Shown here piece after piece: positions 34,796 through 42,860 of a DNA stretch of 64,000 bases (within the stretch, counting starts at the first letter, position 1; each line of letters starts with the position of its first letter). Origin of the DNA: Bog-756 sp963839925. GTDB lineage: Bacteria > Actinomycetota > Acidimicrobiia > Acidimicrobiales > RAAP-2. The DNA lies in NCBI GenBank assembly GCA_963839925.1, contig CAWIWV010000001.1, positions 1,798,001-1,862,000 on the forward strand, given 5' to 3'. The notes under the pieces are model-generated. The model was not told the DNA's origin. It did not search any database and saw only the letters and a list, made by a program, of their open reading frames with translations. The position numbers and the translations under genes are program-made.

Positions 34796-35287
34796 GTGAG
34801 GCAGATGAACCGCTTCTGCACGTTCGCTGTGTTCTGTGTCATCGTCCTAATGGCGGCGGGTTGTGGAAGCGGCAGCTCAGCGCCCTCAAAGCCAGGACCT
34901 ATTGCCCTTCCGCCTCCCGGATCGGCCGTCAAATCCGCCTCGCTGTGCAGGAACTACTTTGGCTCGCCCGGAGTCGTCGCCAAAGAGTTTCGGATCCCGT
35001 CCTTGAAACTGACCTATGGAGGGGCAGCTCGGGGGAAGCCCTACAGCGTTTTCCAGTGCGGGTACGAGATACCTGGACCTGCTCGGACAGGCAGTGGATT
35101 CCTGCTCACCTTGACAACGCATTCCTTCCCTATTGTGATCTGCGGCGTATGCGGACCTACCAGCAGCGCCAACTCGGGCGACATCTACGCTTATCTAACG
35201 ATGGACGAGTTCACCAACATCCATCTTCCAGAGAACATTCAAGCGTGGCTGCACGTGGCGGCAGCGAGGGCCAAACCGTCAAAGTAG
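34796..35287 (+). CDS. Putative secreted lipoprotein of unknown function
   Basis: A 163-residue protein. A hydrophobic stretch FCTFAVFCVIVLMAAGC ends in a lipobox-like AAGC, so the mature protein should be lipid-anchored at C23. A Ser/Pro-rich linker and a small domain with several cysteines follow (SASLCRNYFG, FQCGYEI, VICGVCGP), which probably form disulphides. I do not recognise the fold. The isolated position gives no functional hint. Confidence 0.65.
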   Translation: MRQMNRFCTFAVFCVIVLMAAGCGSGSSAPSKPGPIALPPPGSAVKSASLCRNYFGSPGVVAKEFRIPSLKLTYGGAARGKPYSVFQCGYEIPGPARTGSGFLLTLTTHSFPIVICGVCGPTSSANSGDIYAYLTMDEFTNIHLPENIQAWLHVAAARAKPSK

Positions 35288-35321
35288 GTGCGTGGGTGCT
35301 TTGCCCGGCGGAGTGCGCCCC

Positions 35322-35358
35322 ACACCGGGTAGGTGTGGCAGTACGGCACTTCTGGGCG
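35322..35358. repeat. Dispersed intergenic repeat B, copy 2
   Basis: This is the partner of 32497-32532: ACACCGG, AGGTGTGGCAGT, CGGCAC and GGGCG are conserved in order. It sits in the 89-bp gap between the convergent lipoprotein and second DUF1254 genes. Confidence 0.5.
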
Positions 35359-35376
35359 TGTGGAGAACTCCTCCGG

Positions 35377-36768
35377 CTATGCGGGCTTGAAGTCAGGTAG
35401 CCGCCACGACCCATCAAAAGCCGGTCCATCAGGTCCGTAGATACGGAAGTAGACGAACCATCCCTTGCCGGGGATGGTCTTGATCCAGCGGTCCTCTCCC
35501 TCGGATGGAGGCGTGGGACCGAAGTGGAGTTCGACAGGAACATCGGTCGGGACATCGGCCAACTCGAACATCGAGCGAAGGGCTGCCTTGTTCTGATCGG
35601 TGAGGATCTCACTGCGTGTCTCAGCGTCGTAGACGGTGATCGACCAGAACAGCTTGTCGGGAACGGGCTGCGGCACGGTCAGCGAGTATGAGTTGAACCC
35701 ATCCAAAAAGGCCCCGGTCGAGTCGCGGGTGTTCAGCCAGTAGAGGGAACCGGCCCCTGCTGAACGCTTGAACATGGCTGGGGACTCGATCTGGGCTTGG
35801 TAGAACCACTTCTGACGGGCGTAGTTGTCGGTGTAGCTTTCGGCATCGAACGTCCCGTTCTCCGGTCGTAGGACTGCCCACTCCCAGGTGGTGCCCGGCC
35901 ACACCTCCCGGTCCGGTCGCCGGTCAGCGAACGACTGCACTCGCAGTTGAGCGTTTCCAAGCTGTGAGGCCCTAATCAGGATGTCTTGCATCCGGTCGTC
36001 CGGCTCGAACGGTTTGCCCTTCTCGATCCCCAGCGAGGCCAACTCACCGTAGAAGTTGCGGTACTCGGCAAAGGGCAGTTCCGAGTCGATGAGGCTGTGG
36101 AGCACTTCCCAATAAGCGAGGTTGTCTTCCCACCGCACGGGAGTGAAGTCGGCACCAACGATCTTTGACAGGTCCACCCAACCAAGCTCTGCTGCTTCCG
36201 CACCAGGGTCGAGGGGATGGACACTGATGGACTGCATGAGGTCGATGGCACCTTGCATGTCATCCCCGTGGGGCAGCGCCCGCAGCAACATGAGCACCCG
36301 GTTCGTTGTGGCATGGCCGACGTAGTGATCGGGCGAAACCTCGCCCGTGAACGCCGGTCCGCAGAGGACGTGCTTCCCGCCCTTGCCACCATCTGGTCCC
36401 GGTAGCCCCATATCCATGATCCAGCGCTGGTTCAGGTCGTTGGACGTACACATCAGGGGGCCGGGAGGAAGCTCCACCACCATCGGTCCCTCGGTGAGGT
36501 CCAGCGCCGCAGCCGCATACGGCGTGTCGGAGTTCGGTGTGAACACCAACTGATGCGGGGTTCCCTCCAACAGGGGGAAGACTTTGTTCGGGACCACTCC
36601 GTTGTCGAGGTTGCCCTGCCAGGTCGCCATGATCGAGACCGTCGGGTAGAAGAATCGGTAGCATTGAACCGCCCGATTCAGATCGGCATCGTCGTAGGCC
36701 CGCTGGATAGTCCCAGGGGTCGGATAGCCGCCAACGAACGTGTAGCCCTCTGGGTAGTCAGCCATCAT
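35377..36768 (-). CDS. DUF1254/DUF1214 domain-containing protein, second paralogue
   Basis: A 463-residue protein related in layout to 29264-30601. YRFFYPTVSIMATWQ and LVFTPNSDTPYAAAALDLTEGPMVVELPPGP form the N-terminal DUF1254-like region. FLDGFNSYSLTVPQPVPDKLFWSITVYDAETRSEI and DRWIKTIPGKGWFVYFRIYGP form the DUF1214-like C-terminus. No signal peptide is visible. The two paralogues are clearly divergent in sequence, so they are not a recent duplication. The start at 36768 is uncertain by one codon (ATGATG), and an in-frame extension reaches 36843. Confidence 0.83.
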   Translation of the reverse strand: MMADYPEGYTFVGGYPTPGTIQRAYDDADLNRAVQCYRFFYPTVSIMATWQGNLDNGVVPNKVFPLLEGTPHQLVFTPNSDTPYAAAALDLTEGPMVVELPPGPLMCTSNDLNQRWIMDMGLPGPDGGKGGKHVLCGPAFTGEVSPDHYVGHATTNRVLMLLRALPHGDDMQGAIDLMQSISVHPLDPGAEAAELGWVDLSKIVGADFTPVRWEDNLAYWEVLHSLIDSELPFAEYRNFYGELASLGIEKGKPFEPDDRMQDILIRASQLGNAQLRVQSFADRRPDREVWPGTTWEWAVLRPENGTFDAESYTDNYARQKWFYQAQIESPAMFKRSAGAGSLYWLNTRDSTGAFLDGFNSYSLTVPQPVPDKLFWSITVYDAETRSEILTDQNKAALRSMFELADVPTDVPVELHFGPTPPSEGEDRWIKTIPGKGWFVYFRIYGPDGPAFDGSWRLPDFKPA

Positions 36769-36918
36769 TGACCACTTTCGCTTGCCATCCCTGAAGTCTT
36801 GTCCTCTGTGGAAGATCAGGCAACGATCCGAGTTATCCCACACCGCCGGATCTCTGAGGCGTTATCAGCTCACGAGTGCCGCTGAGATGTCACCCTCCGG
36901 CACGCCGCGGGCAACCCT

Positions 36919-36951
36919 CTTGCTAGTCCTCTGACGGTAGCTACCAGCAAG
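36919..36951 (-). terminator. Hairpin just after the WNG-repeat protein gene
   Basis: CTTGCT (36919-36924) pairs with AGCAAG (36946-36951), and GT pairs with AC after one mismatch. The hairpin begins three bases after the stop of the minus-strand propeller gene. The stem is short and no T tract follows. Confidence 0.35.
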
Positions 36952-36953
36952 AT

Positions 36954-38201
36954 CTAGCCATACGACTCAACAAGGGTCCTCTCAACGCCAGCCTCAGTGC
37001 TGAGGTCGCCGACCGCCTTGCACGAGGTTGCAGAAACACAAGATATGCCGGCGAGGCGGTACGGCTCAGTGGTGTTGGCCGCGATGGACCACGTGGTCCC
37101 GTTCAAGAAATCGATCATCACCCCAGAAACCACCTTGGTCAAAGGATTGCCCTTCTTTCCCACTCCCGCTGAGAGTCTCTCGCTGTACCAGCCCAGAGCC
37201 TCGCATGAGGTGGCCAAGGGGCACGAAACGGCAGTTAGCGACTCGCCCCCGGATATTGCAGCCGGATCGATGATGTCGGGGCTAGATTCGATTGCCCAAG
37301 CGGTCCCGTTCCAGGACTCGATGAGACCTCGACTCTCTCCGCCACCGTACTGATCATCGTAGAATCCGACTGCCTCACATGAAGTCGCGGATCCACACGA
37401 TATGCCGCTCAGGTGGTCGTCTTTCCCCGTGAGGTTGGGGCTCGAAGAGCGAGACCATGTGTGGCCGTTCCACGATTCGATGAGCGTCCGCCAGTCGTTG
37501 ATGTCGTTCTCGTAGTAGTCGCCGGCCGCCTTGCACGAAGTGGCCGAAACACACGACACACTGCTCAACTCATCATCAATTGTCCCACTCTTATTCGGAC
37601 TGGATGACACGGACCACGTGTGGCCATTCCAGGATTCGATGAGTGTCCGGTCAGGGACCGATCCAACTGCCTTGCACGATGTGGCCGAGACGCACGCCAC
37701 GCCGTTGAGTTGGTCACCACTCGTTCCCACGTTCGGGCTGGGAGTGATTGACCACGTGCGGCCATTCCAGGATTCGATCAGAGTCAGAGAAGAGTCGGTC
37801 GTGTTGGAGTAGTAGTCACCAACTGCCTTACACGAGGACGCCGAGACGCACGACACGCTTAGCAGATAGTTTTCAAGTCCGCCGTTGGGGCTGGATGACA
37901 CAGACCACGTGCGGCCATTCCAGGATTCGATGAGTGTCCGCCACGAGCCGCCCCCCAAGTACTCGCCCACCGCCTTACACGAAGTGACCGAGATGCACGA
38001 CACGTCGTTGAGTTCGTTGTCGTTCGTCCCGTTGTTGGCGCTGGACGAGACTGACCAGCCAGGACCTGCGGCCGCTGCGTCCGGCACCTGAAGAACTACG
38101 GCCGTGATGACGATCCCTGATAGGACCGCCACCATAAAGCCAGCCAGAGTTCGCCGCAGGCCTGCTCGTCTGCGTCCGGCCGACCAGAATCCAAATCCCA
38201 T
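36954..38201 (-). CDS. Secreted seven-repeat WNG protein, predicted beta-propeller
   Basis: A 415-residue exported protein. An Arg-rich head and hydrophobic segment (about 17-45, ending DAAAAG) form a signal peptide. The rest is seven copies of a roughly 50-residue unit: an L..VSC.SATSCKAVG.Y part followed by RTLIESWNG.TWS..SSPN. The chain ends midway through a unit at RTLVESYG, while the N-terminus starts with GPGWSVSSSANNG, so the ends complete the seventh blade together. Two cysteines per unit could form disulphides within blades. The function is unknown; surface binding is plausible. Confidence 0.75.
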   Translation of the reverse strand: MGFGFWSAGRRRAGLRRTLAGFMVAVLSGIVITAVVLQVPDAAAAGPGWSVSSSANNGTNDNELNDVSCISVTSCKAVGEYLGGGSWRTLIESWNGRTWSVSSSPNGGLENYLLSVSCVSASSCKAVGDYYSNTTDSSLTLIESWNGRTWSITPSPNVGTSGDQLNGVACVSATSCKAVGSVPDRTLIESWNGHTWSVSSSPNKSGTIDDELSSVSCVSATSCKAAGDYYENDINDWRTLIESWNGHTWSRSSSPNLTGKDDHLSGISCGSATSCEAVGFYDDQYGGGESRGLIESWNGTAWAIESSPDIIDPAAISGGESLTAVSCPLATSCEALGWYSERLSAGVGKKGNPLTKVVSGVMIDFLNGTTWSIAANTTEPYRLAGISCVSATSCKAVGDLSTEAGVERTLVESYG

Positions 38202-38493
38202 GATGGCACCCGTCTTCAGCTCAAGGGGTTGCTCTTACGCACCCCCCGCCCAGCCGTAGGTGTAACACCGGGAGGCTGATCTAGCAATCAGTATCACTCT
38301 TGGGTCATTTGCTGTTCTCGCTGAGTGCACATCGATCGTCGTAGGGAATGACTTGAGGGTGTCCCACAACACCGGGACGCGGCTGCCTTCAGTGGCGGCG
38401 GGGCCGAGTTTTCATCGGTTGCACCAACCCGACCCGGTCCTCCACAATGAAATCTTTCCCGCATTCATCCACCCCCGTTTGGAGGACTGGACC
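38202..38493. other. Intergenic region with short inverted repeats
   Basis: These 292 bases separate the WNG-repeat and SnoaL-like genes. GGTGTAACACCGGGAGG near 38258 and GGTGTCCCACAACACCGGGA near 38356 resemble each other and the intergenic repeat-B core. No additional gene is visible. Confidence 0.4.
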
Positions 38494-38946
38494 ATGGATG
38501 ACCTCTCATCACTCCCGCAGGCCGACCAGGATGCAATCGGCGTCACGCTCATGGCCCTGCTCAGCGGATTCCAGGAGCGCAATGCCGACAAGCTTGTGGG
38601 CGTCTACAGCGCCGATGCCGACTGGGTCAATGCGTTCGGGAGCGTCAAGCGGGGAGAGGAAGAGATCGTTGAGTATCTCAGGGGCCTGTTTGCTGACGGC
38701 AACTTTAACGCTGGCTCCCTGAAGGCTCCGCCTGACACGAGCTTCCGGGTGCTCACTCCCGAGGTTCTCCTCGTCAACGCGCATCTGCAGGTCGAGGGCC
38801 AGAAGTTGGTCGGCGGGGGTGAGATCGACGTTCGTGACAACCACTCGCTACGTGTTCTCCAGCGCCAGCCGGATGGCACGTGGCTCATCGTGTCGGAGAT
38901 GTACAACGACGCCAACCAGGAGAGCACCTACGAAGGTCATTCATGA
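38494..38946 (+). CDS. SnoaL-like/NTF2-fold protein
   Basis: A 150-residue protein of the SgcJ/EcaC type within the NTF2-like superfamily. An N-terminal helix pair (DQDAIGVTLMALLSGFQERNADKLVGVYSADADWVNAFG) leads into a curved sheet. It ends in HSLRVLQRQPDGTWLIVSEMYND. Family members act as isomerases or polyketide cyclases, or bind small ligands, and the active-site residues vary. GGAGG precedes the ATG at 38494. The context gives no substrate. Confidence 0.8.
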   Translation: MDDLSSLPQADQDAIGVTLMALLSGFQERNADKLVGVYSADADWVNAFGSVKRGEEEIVEYLRGLFADGNFNAGSLKAPPDTSFRVLTPEVLLVNAHLQVEGQKLVGGGEIDVRDNHSLRVLQRQPDGTWLIVSEMYNDANQESTYEGHS

Positions 38947-39051
38947 GAGCGTGCCCCTGACCGCCGGGAGCGTGGCGCCTATCGACCCTGGCAGGCACCT
39001 TGCGTGCCCTCGACCGGCTCTTCGAGGCGCAAACAGAGATTTCTTTCGGTG

Positions 39052-39600
39052 TCATGACCGCTGGACATCCCCCAGGGCGATCCCTCCTCTTTCGCGAGCA
39101 GGGGACACCGCCAGTATCCAGGTCATCAGGGTCCCGAGTACCAGCCAAGCGGCACAGATCGGCAGCTCCCCCCAGCTCACCACCGCGGGGCTGGGAATAC
39201 GGCAAACCAGGTCTCGATAACTGACGCAGTTCTGTTCCGGGTAGGTCCCCCAGGTATCGGCGAGGGCCAGCAGAGCGACGCCCGCGATCCACACGCCCGC
39301 CCACGCCGACCCGCGGAGCCAGTTGCCCCGCCGCCAGCCAGAAAACCTGATGAACCCGGCAATCAGTACGGCGAGAGCGAGAACCAGCCATGCCCAGCCG
39401 GCAATGGATACGAAGTCCTGCACGGCCGCGGGATATGCGCTCAGCCCTTCGATCCCGGAGGTCACGTCAGCCCAGGTGAAGGGCTTGGTGGTGTTATAGA
39501 ACGTGTAGCCAACGTTGACCAGTCCCGCTCCGACCCACAACATCCCCAGCGGCCAGGCCCAGCCCCGGAACCGTTCTGGTTCTGCCGATTGCTCACTCAT
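39052..39600 (-). CDS. Four-helix integral membrane protein of unknown function
   Basis: A 182-residue protein with four hydrophobic segments: near residues 15-37 (WPLGMLWVGAGLVNVGYTF), 66-87, 100-117 and 146-167. A longer loop between the last two carries two cysteines (EQNCVSYRDLVCRIPS) and is probably outside the cell. No family was recognised. The ATG at 39600 is chosen; a GTG five codons earlier is possible. Confidence 0.6.
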   Translation of the reverse strand: MSEQSAEPERFRGWAWPLGMLWVGAGLVNVGYTFYNTTKPFTWADVTSGIEGLSAYPAAVQDFVSIAGWAWLVLALAVLIAGFIRFSGWRRGNWLRGSAWAGVWIAGVALLALADTWGTYPEQNCVSYRDLVCRIPSPAVVSWGELPICAAWLVLGTLMTWILAVSPARERGGIALGDVQRS

Positions 39601-39615
39601 CAGGCACAGTCTCAC

Positions 39616-39890
39616 CCAAACTGATCACCACCGCGTCCCAGAACACTGGGCTGGAGGCGTTATCGAGGCAGCATGCTTGCTGATCGTCGGACTGACTCGC
39701 ACCGGCACATCAGGGCAATCAGGGCGAGCTATCGCCTAGCAGTAAATCCAGGCGTAGAAGTCTCGCATCACAAGTCTCAGGATGGGCGCCGCAGGATGAA
39801 ATCTCAATCGGTCGCCAGGTCCCCAGACCGCCGGAACGTGGCCATCGCGTGCAACCTGTCGCGCAGCGTGAAGAACAAGTGACCTGGTGG
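39616..39890. other. Intergenic region with a repeat copy
   Basis: These 275 bases contain the second copy of the 31/32-base repeat at 39655-39685. No convincing gene is present; one short + strand frame has arginine-rich, low-complexity character typical of non-coding sequence. Confidence 0.4.
39655..39685. repeat. Dispersed intergenic repeat, copy 2
   Basis: This is the direct-orientation partner of 28942-28973, with AGGCGTTA, GGCAGC and ATGCTTGCTGATC conserved. The pair encloses about 10.7 kb of accessory genes. Confidence 0.55.
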
Positions 39891-41174
39891 TCAGTGATTG
39901 GTCCCGCTTCCCACAGATGAGGCATCGGCCTGCAGGGGAGCCAGGTTGTCGGTTATGAGCGTCCCGCCCTTGAGGACAGCCAACAAACGGGAACGGTCGG
40001 CCAGGACGCCGATGTCTGCCAGGGGATCGCCATCAACCACCACCAAGTCAGCGAGGTAGCCCTCGCGGACGAGGCCGAGTTCGTGGTCGCGGCCGAGCAA
40101 GGCGAAGCCGTGCACCGTCGCCCAGCGAAGCACGTCGAGAGGCGCGATGCCCGCCTCCTCGACGTAGAAAGCGAGCTCATCGCCGTAACAACCATGTGGC
40201 AGGCCGATAGCGCCGTAGTCGTCGCCGACCAGCAGACGCACACCAGCCGCGTTGGCCACTGGCAAGATCGCCAGCGCACGCTCGATGTCTTCGGCCATCT
40301 CGGCCGTGAAGCCGAGACCACCCCCGCCCATCATCTGGGCAAACCGGGTTGGAAAGAGCTGGCTCGGTACGAGGAATGTCCCCTGGTCGACCATCCGCTC
40401 GATGGCGGCCTCATCGAGACCATCTCCATGGTCGACAACGTCGATGCCCGCATCGAGGGCCATGTGTAGGGCCTGGCGGTTTGCGATGTGGCCGCGCACG
40501 AGCGCACCGCGCTGGTGTGCGGCCTCGATGCCGGCGGCGATCTCCTCGGCGGTCATCTCGGTCTGCTCGCTTGGTGCCACGGTGCCGTGGCCACCCGTGA
40601 CGAACATTTTGATGATCTCCGCCCCCTGCTTGATCTCCTCGCGGACTGCACGTCGGAAATCGTCGGGACCGTCGGAGCGGTTGATCGCGCCGCTCGCGCC
40701 GACATCCCAGTACCACTGGAAACTCTTGTCACCCGCATGACCGGTCGTGCTGACGTCGCGACTCCCCGCCATGAGGCGCGGACCTGGAAACAAACCCTCG
40801 GCGATGGCGACTTTCATGGAGGCGTCGATGGCGAAGGGCGCACCCACGCTGACAGCACCGGTGAAGCCACTGCGCAACAGCAGTTCGAGGTGATGCGCGG
40901 CCCGTACGGCCTGGAGGGCCGGCGGTTCTTCGAGTCCGAATGGGGTCACCTTGGAGCCGAGTTCGTGATATGTGGCGTGAAAGTGGCTGCTCACCATCCC
41001 CGGCATGACGGTGCGCCCGCCGAGGCTGATGACCCGGTCCTCGGGCCCGGTCTCAAACTGCGCCGCCATAGGTTTGACAGAGACGATTCGCCTGTCCTCT
41101 ACGACGACGGTGGTGTTCGGCCGAGGGCCATCGACGTCGAGCGCTGTGGCACCACTGAGTACGAGTCGTGTCAT
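39891..41174 (-). CDS. Amidohydrolase family protein (imidazolonepropionase-like)
   Basis: A 427-residue metal-dependent hydrolase. MPGMVSSHFHATYHELG contains the HxH metal pair. IIKMFVTGGHG has the bridging lysine, VRGHIANRQAL and DVVDHGDGL supply further His ligands, and LLVGDDYGA holds the catalytic Asp. LVREGYLADLVVVDGDPLADI closes the beta-sandwich. The group includes imidazolonepropionase, prolidase-like peptidases and mycotoxin or organophosphate hydrolases. It has no signal peptide. The histidine degradation neighbours expected for true HutI are absent. Confidence 0.88.
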   Translation of the reverse strand: MTRLVLSGATALDVDGPRPNTTVVVEDRRIVSVKPMAAQFETGPEDRVISLGGRTVMPGMVSSHFHATYHELGSKVTPFGLEEPPALQAVRAAHHLELLLRSGFTGAVSVGAPFAIDASMKVAIAEGLFPGPRLMAGSRDVSTTGHAGDKSFQWYWDVGASGAINRSDGPDDFRRAVREEIKQGAEIIKMFVTGGHGTVAPSEQTEMTAEEIAAGIEAAHQRGALVRGHIANRQALHMALDAGIDVVDHGDGLDEAAIERMVDQGTFLVPSQLFPTRFAQMMGGGGLGFTAEMAEDIERALAILPVANAAGVRLLVGDDYGAIGLPHGCYGDELAFYVEEAGIAPLDVLRWATVHGFALLGRDHELGLVREGYLADLVVVDGDPLADIGVLADRSRLLAVLKGGTLITDNLAPLQADASSVGSGTNH

Positions 41175-41333
41175 GGTGACCGACAAGGCTAATGAGAATC
41201 TCGCCGTTGCCCCGACCGGGATCCAGCCAGGGATCGATGACCCCGAATCCTCCTTGAAGGACCAGCTGACCTCGACCGGAATCTTGACGTGTGCGGACAT
41301 ACCGCCTTGTGAGGCGGCAAAGCCTTCTCGATC

Positions 41334-42635
41334 TCAGCTTGGGCAGGTCGTGACCTGGACCCCCGGCAATCCAACCGGCGCATATGGGTCAGGATCGGCG
41401 CCCCCTGCGAAGCGATCACGGATCCAGTGCACCATGTCGTTGAAAGAGGGACCGATCACTCCCGCGTGGCTCTGTCCCGGATAGATCCACCGTTCGAGAT
41501 CCTGGCCCAACCCGCACAGATGCGATGCCAAGATCTGTGTCGACGCCACTGGGATCTGCTCATCGTCTCCGCCTTGGATGATGAGAAGCGGCGCTTTGCT
41601 CGCCGATTGGAAGTTCTCCGGATCGTTCTCTTCGAGCAGCTTCTTCCAGGCAGGCACGGTGAACGGGTCGGTCTTCTCGAACTGCGTGGTGGAGTACTTG
41701 TCGACGACCCTGGCCAGGTAGTCGGTGCATCCCTTGTTGAGATCAGGGAGCAGGCTGATGCCCAAGGGGGTCAGGACCTGCGACACCGGCGCTGCCTTGC
41801 TGCCATAGGCAGACTGGTAGGCGCCGGCCACCATGAAGAGGTAGTAGCGGTACGGACTGGTTTTCAGGAAGTCGTAGACCAGATTGAACTGCGATGGAGG
41901 CGCACCAGCAACCACTCCGGCTAGGTGGAGGTCCGGTGCGTAGGACGTACCGATGTGCAGGGCGAACATCGCCGTTTGCCCGCCCTCGGAATGGCCCCAC
42001 ACCACATAGTTGCTGCTGGCATGGGCCGGTGCGAGATGACGGGCTGCTCGGACGATGTCGATGGTGTTGCGTGCGGCGCTCACTCCAACGATGTACGGCA
42101 GAAGCCCCGGTGTACCCTCCCCTTGGTAGTCACTGGCGGTCACCTCCCACCCTTGGTCCAGCAGGCCGTTGGTGAGGGGCACGTCCTGTGCGGGATCCAG
42201 GGACGGGGCGCATTGATCTGCCATCCCGTTCGTGCCGTGACCCCAGCTGACCACCGGGTATCCCCCCTTGGGTGCCGGCCGGTCAGGGACGATCACCAGG
42301 CCCGTCACGACCACGGGCGCGTTTTGCACCGACTCCGACATGTACATCACCCTGTAGACGGTGCCGTGTACTCCCGCTACCGCCACCTTCTGGGACTTGA
42401 TGAGGGTGCCCGGAGGGCCCGATGGCAGGGGTTGCGGGACCGAGTAGAACTCGGGCAGGCCTGCCGGCGGCGGCAGGGAGGACGATGAGGACGATGAGGA
42501 CGCTCCCGACGTGCCACACGCCGCCGTGAAGATGCCGACCGTCATGAGAATGGCAGCGATTGGCAAGGCTCGTGCGCGCATTCGATGGGTTCCGAGAACT
42601 GGCTTGAACTCGCCGCCCAATTGCTCCTTGCTCAT
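41334..42635 (-). CDS. Secreted lipase/alpha-beta hydrolase lipoprotein
   Basis: A 433-residue protein of the secretory lipase (LIP) type. A hydrophobic segment (about 23-39) ends in the lipobox-like FTAAC, with lipidation at C40. A serine run and Pro linker follow. The catalytic domain has VVSWGHGTNG, S216 in VWGHSEGG, a later Asp in LIIQGGDDEQIP and a His in YPGQSHAGV. It should cleave extracellular acyl esters. GGAGA five bases before the ATG at 42635 supports that start; an ATG at 42581 would give a more standard signal peptide. Confidence 0.85.
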   Translation of the reverse strand: MSKEQLGGEFKPVLGTHRMRARALPIAAILMTVGIFTAACGTSGASSSSSSSSLPPPAGLPEFYSVPQPLPSGPPGTLIKSQKVAVAGVHGTVYRVMYMSESVQNAPVVVTGLVIVPDRPAPKGGYPVVSWGHGTNGMADQCAPSLDPAQDVPLTNGLLDQGWEVTASDYQGEGTPGLLPYIVGVSAARNTIDIVRAARHLAPAHASSNYVVWGHSEGGQTAMFALHIGTSYAPDLHLAGVVAGAPPSQFNLVYDFLKTSPYRYYLFMVAGAYQSAYGSKAAPVSQVLTPLGISLLPDLNKGCTDYLARVVDKYSTTQFEKTDPFTVPAWKKLLEENDPENFQSASKAPLLIIQGGDDEQIPVASTQILASHLCGLGQDLERWIYPGQSHAGVIGPSFNDMVHWIRDRFAGGADPDPYAPVGLPGVQVTTCPS

Positions 42636-42860
42636 CGCATTCTCCAATCCAAATTTCCTGCCAACCACGGGCTGCCACCACGAACCACGGCTCTAAGGAT
42701 GTGCGTCGCAGGGTGGAATGTCAATCACTCGCCCTGTCCCCGATGGCCGGTTGGTGGACCGGTTCAAGGAGTCATCGCGGGCTGCGCTGCCCCAGGATTT
42801 GGTCCAACGCTCGCTGCTCCGGAGGCCGCATGAAGCGGCGCAGAGAGCGACGTGGTTCGG

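Noticed and set aside
36997..38070. Repetitive DNA in the WNG gene as a possible repeat array
   Set aside because: The repeats keep reading frame and vary at third positions, as expected for a repeat protein.
39673..39882. Short + strand open frame in the gap before the imidazolonepropionase-like gene
   Set aside because: Arg/Ser-rich, no ribosome-binding site and no -10 box at the correct spacing.
39891..41174. True imidazolonepropionase (HutI)
   Set aside because: None of the other histidine degradation genes is nearby, and the sequence resembles the broad imidazolonepropionase-like amidohydrolase group.
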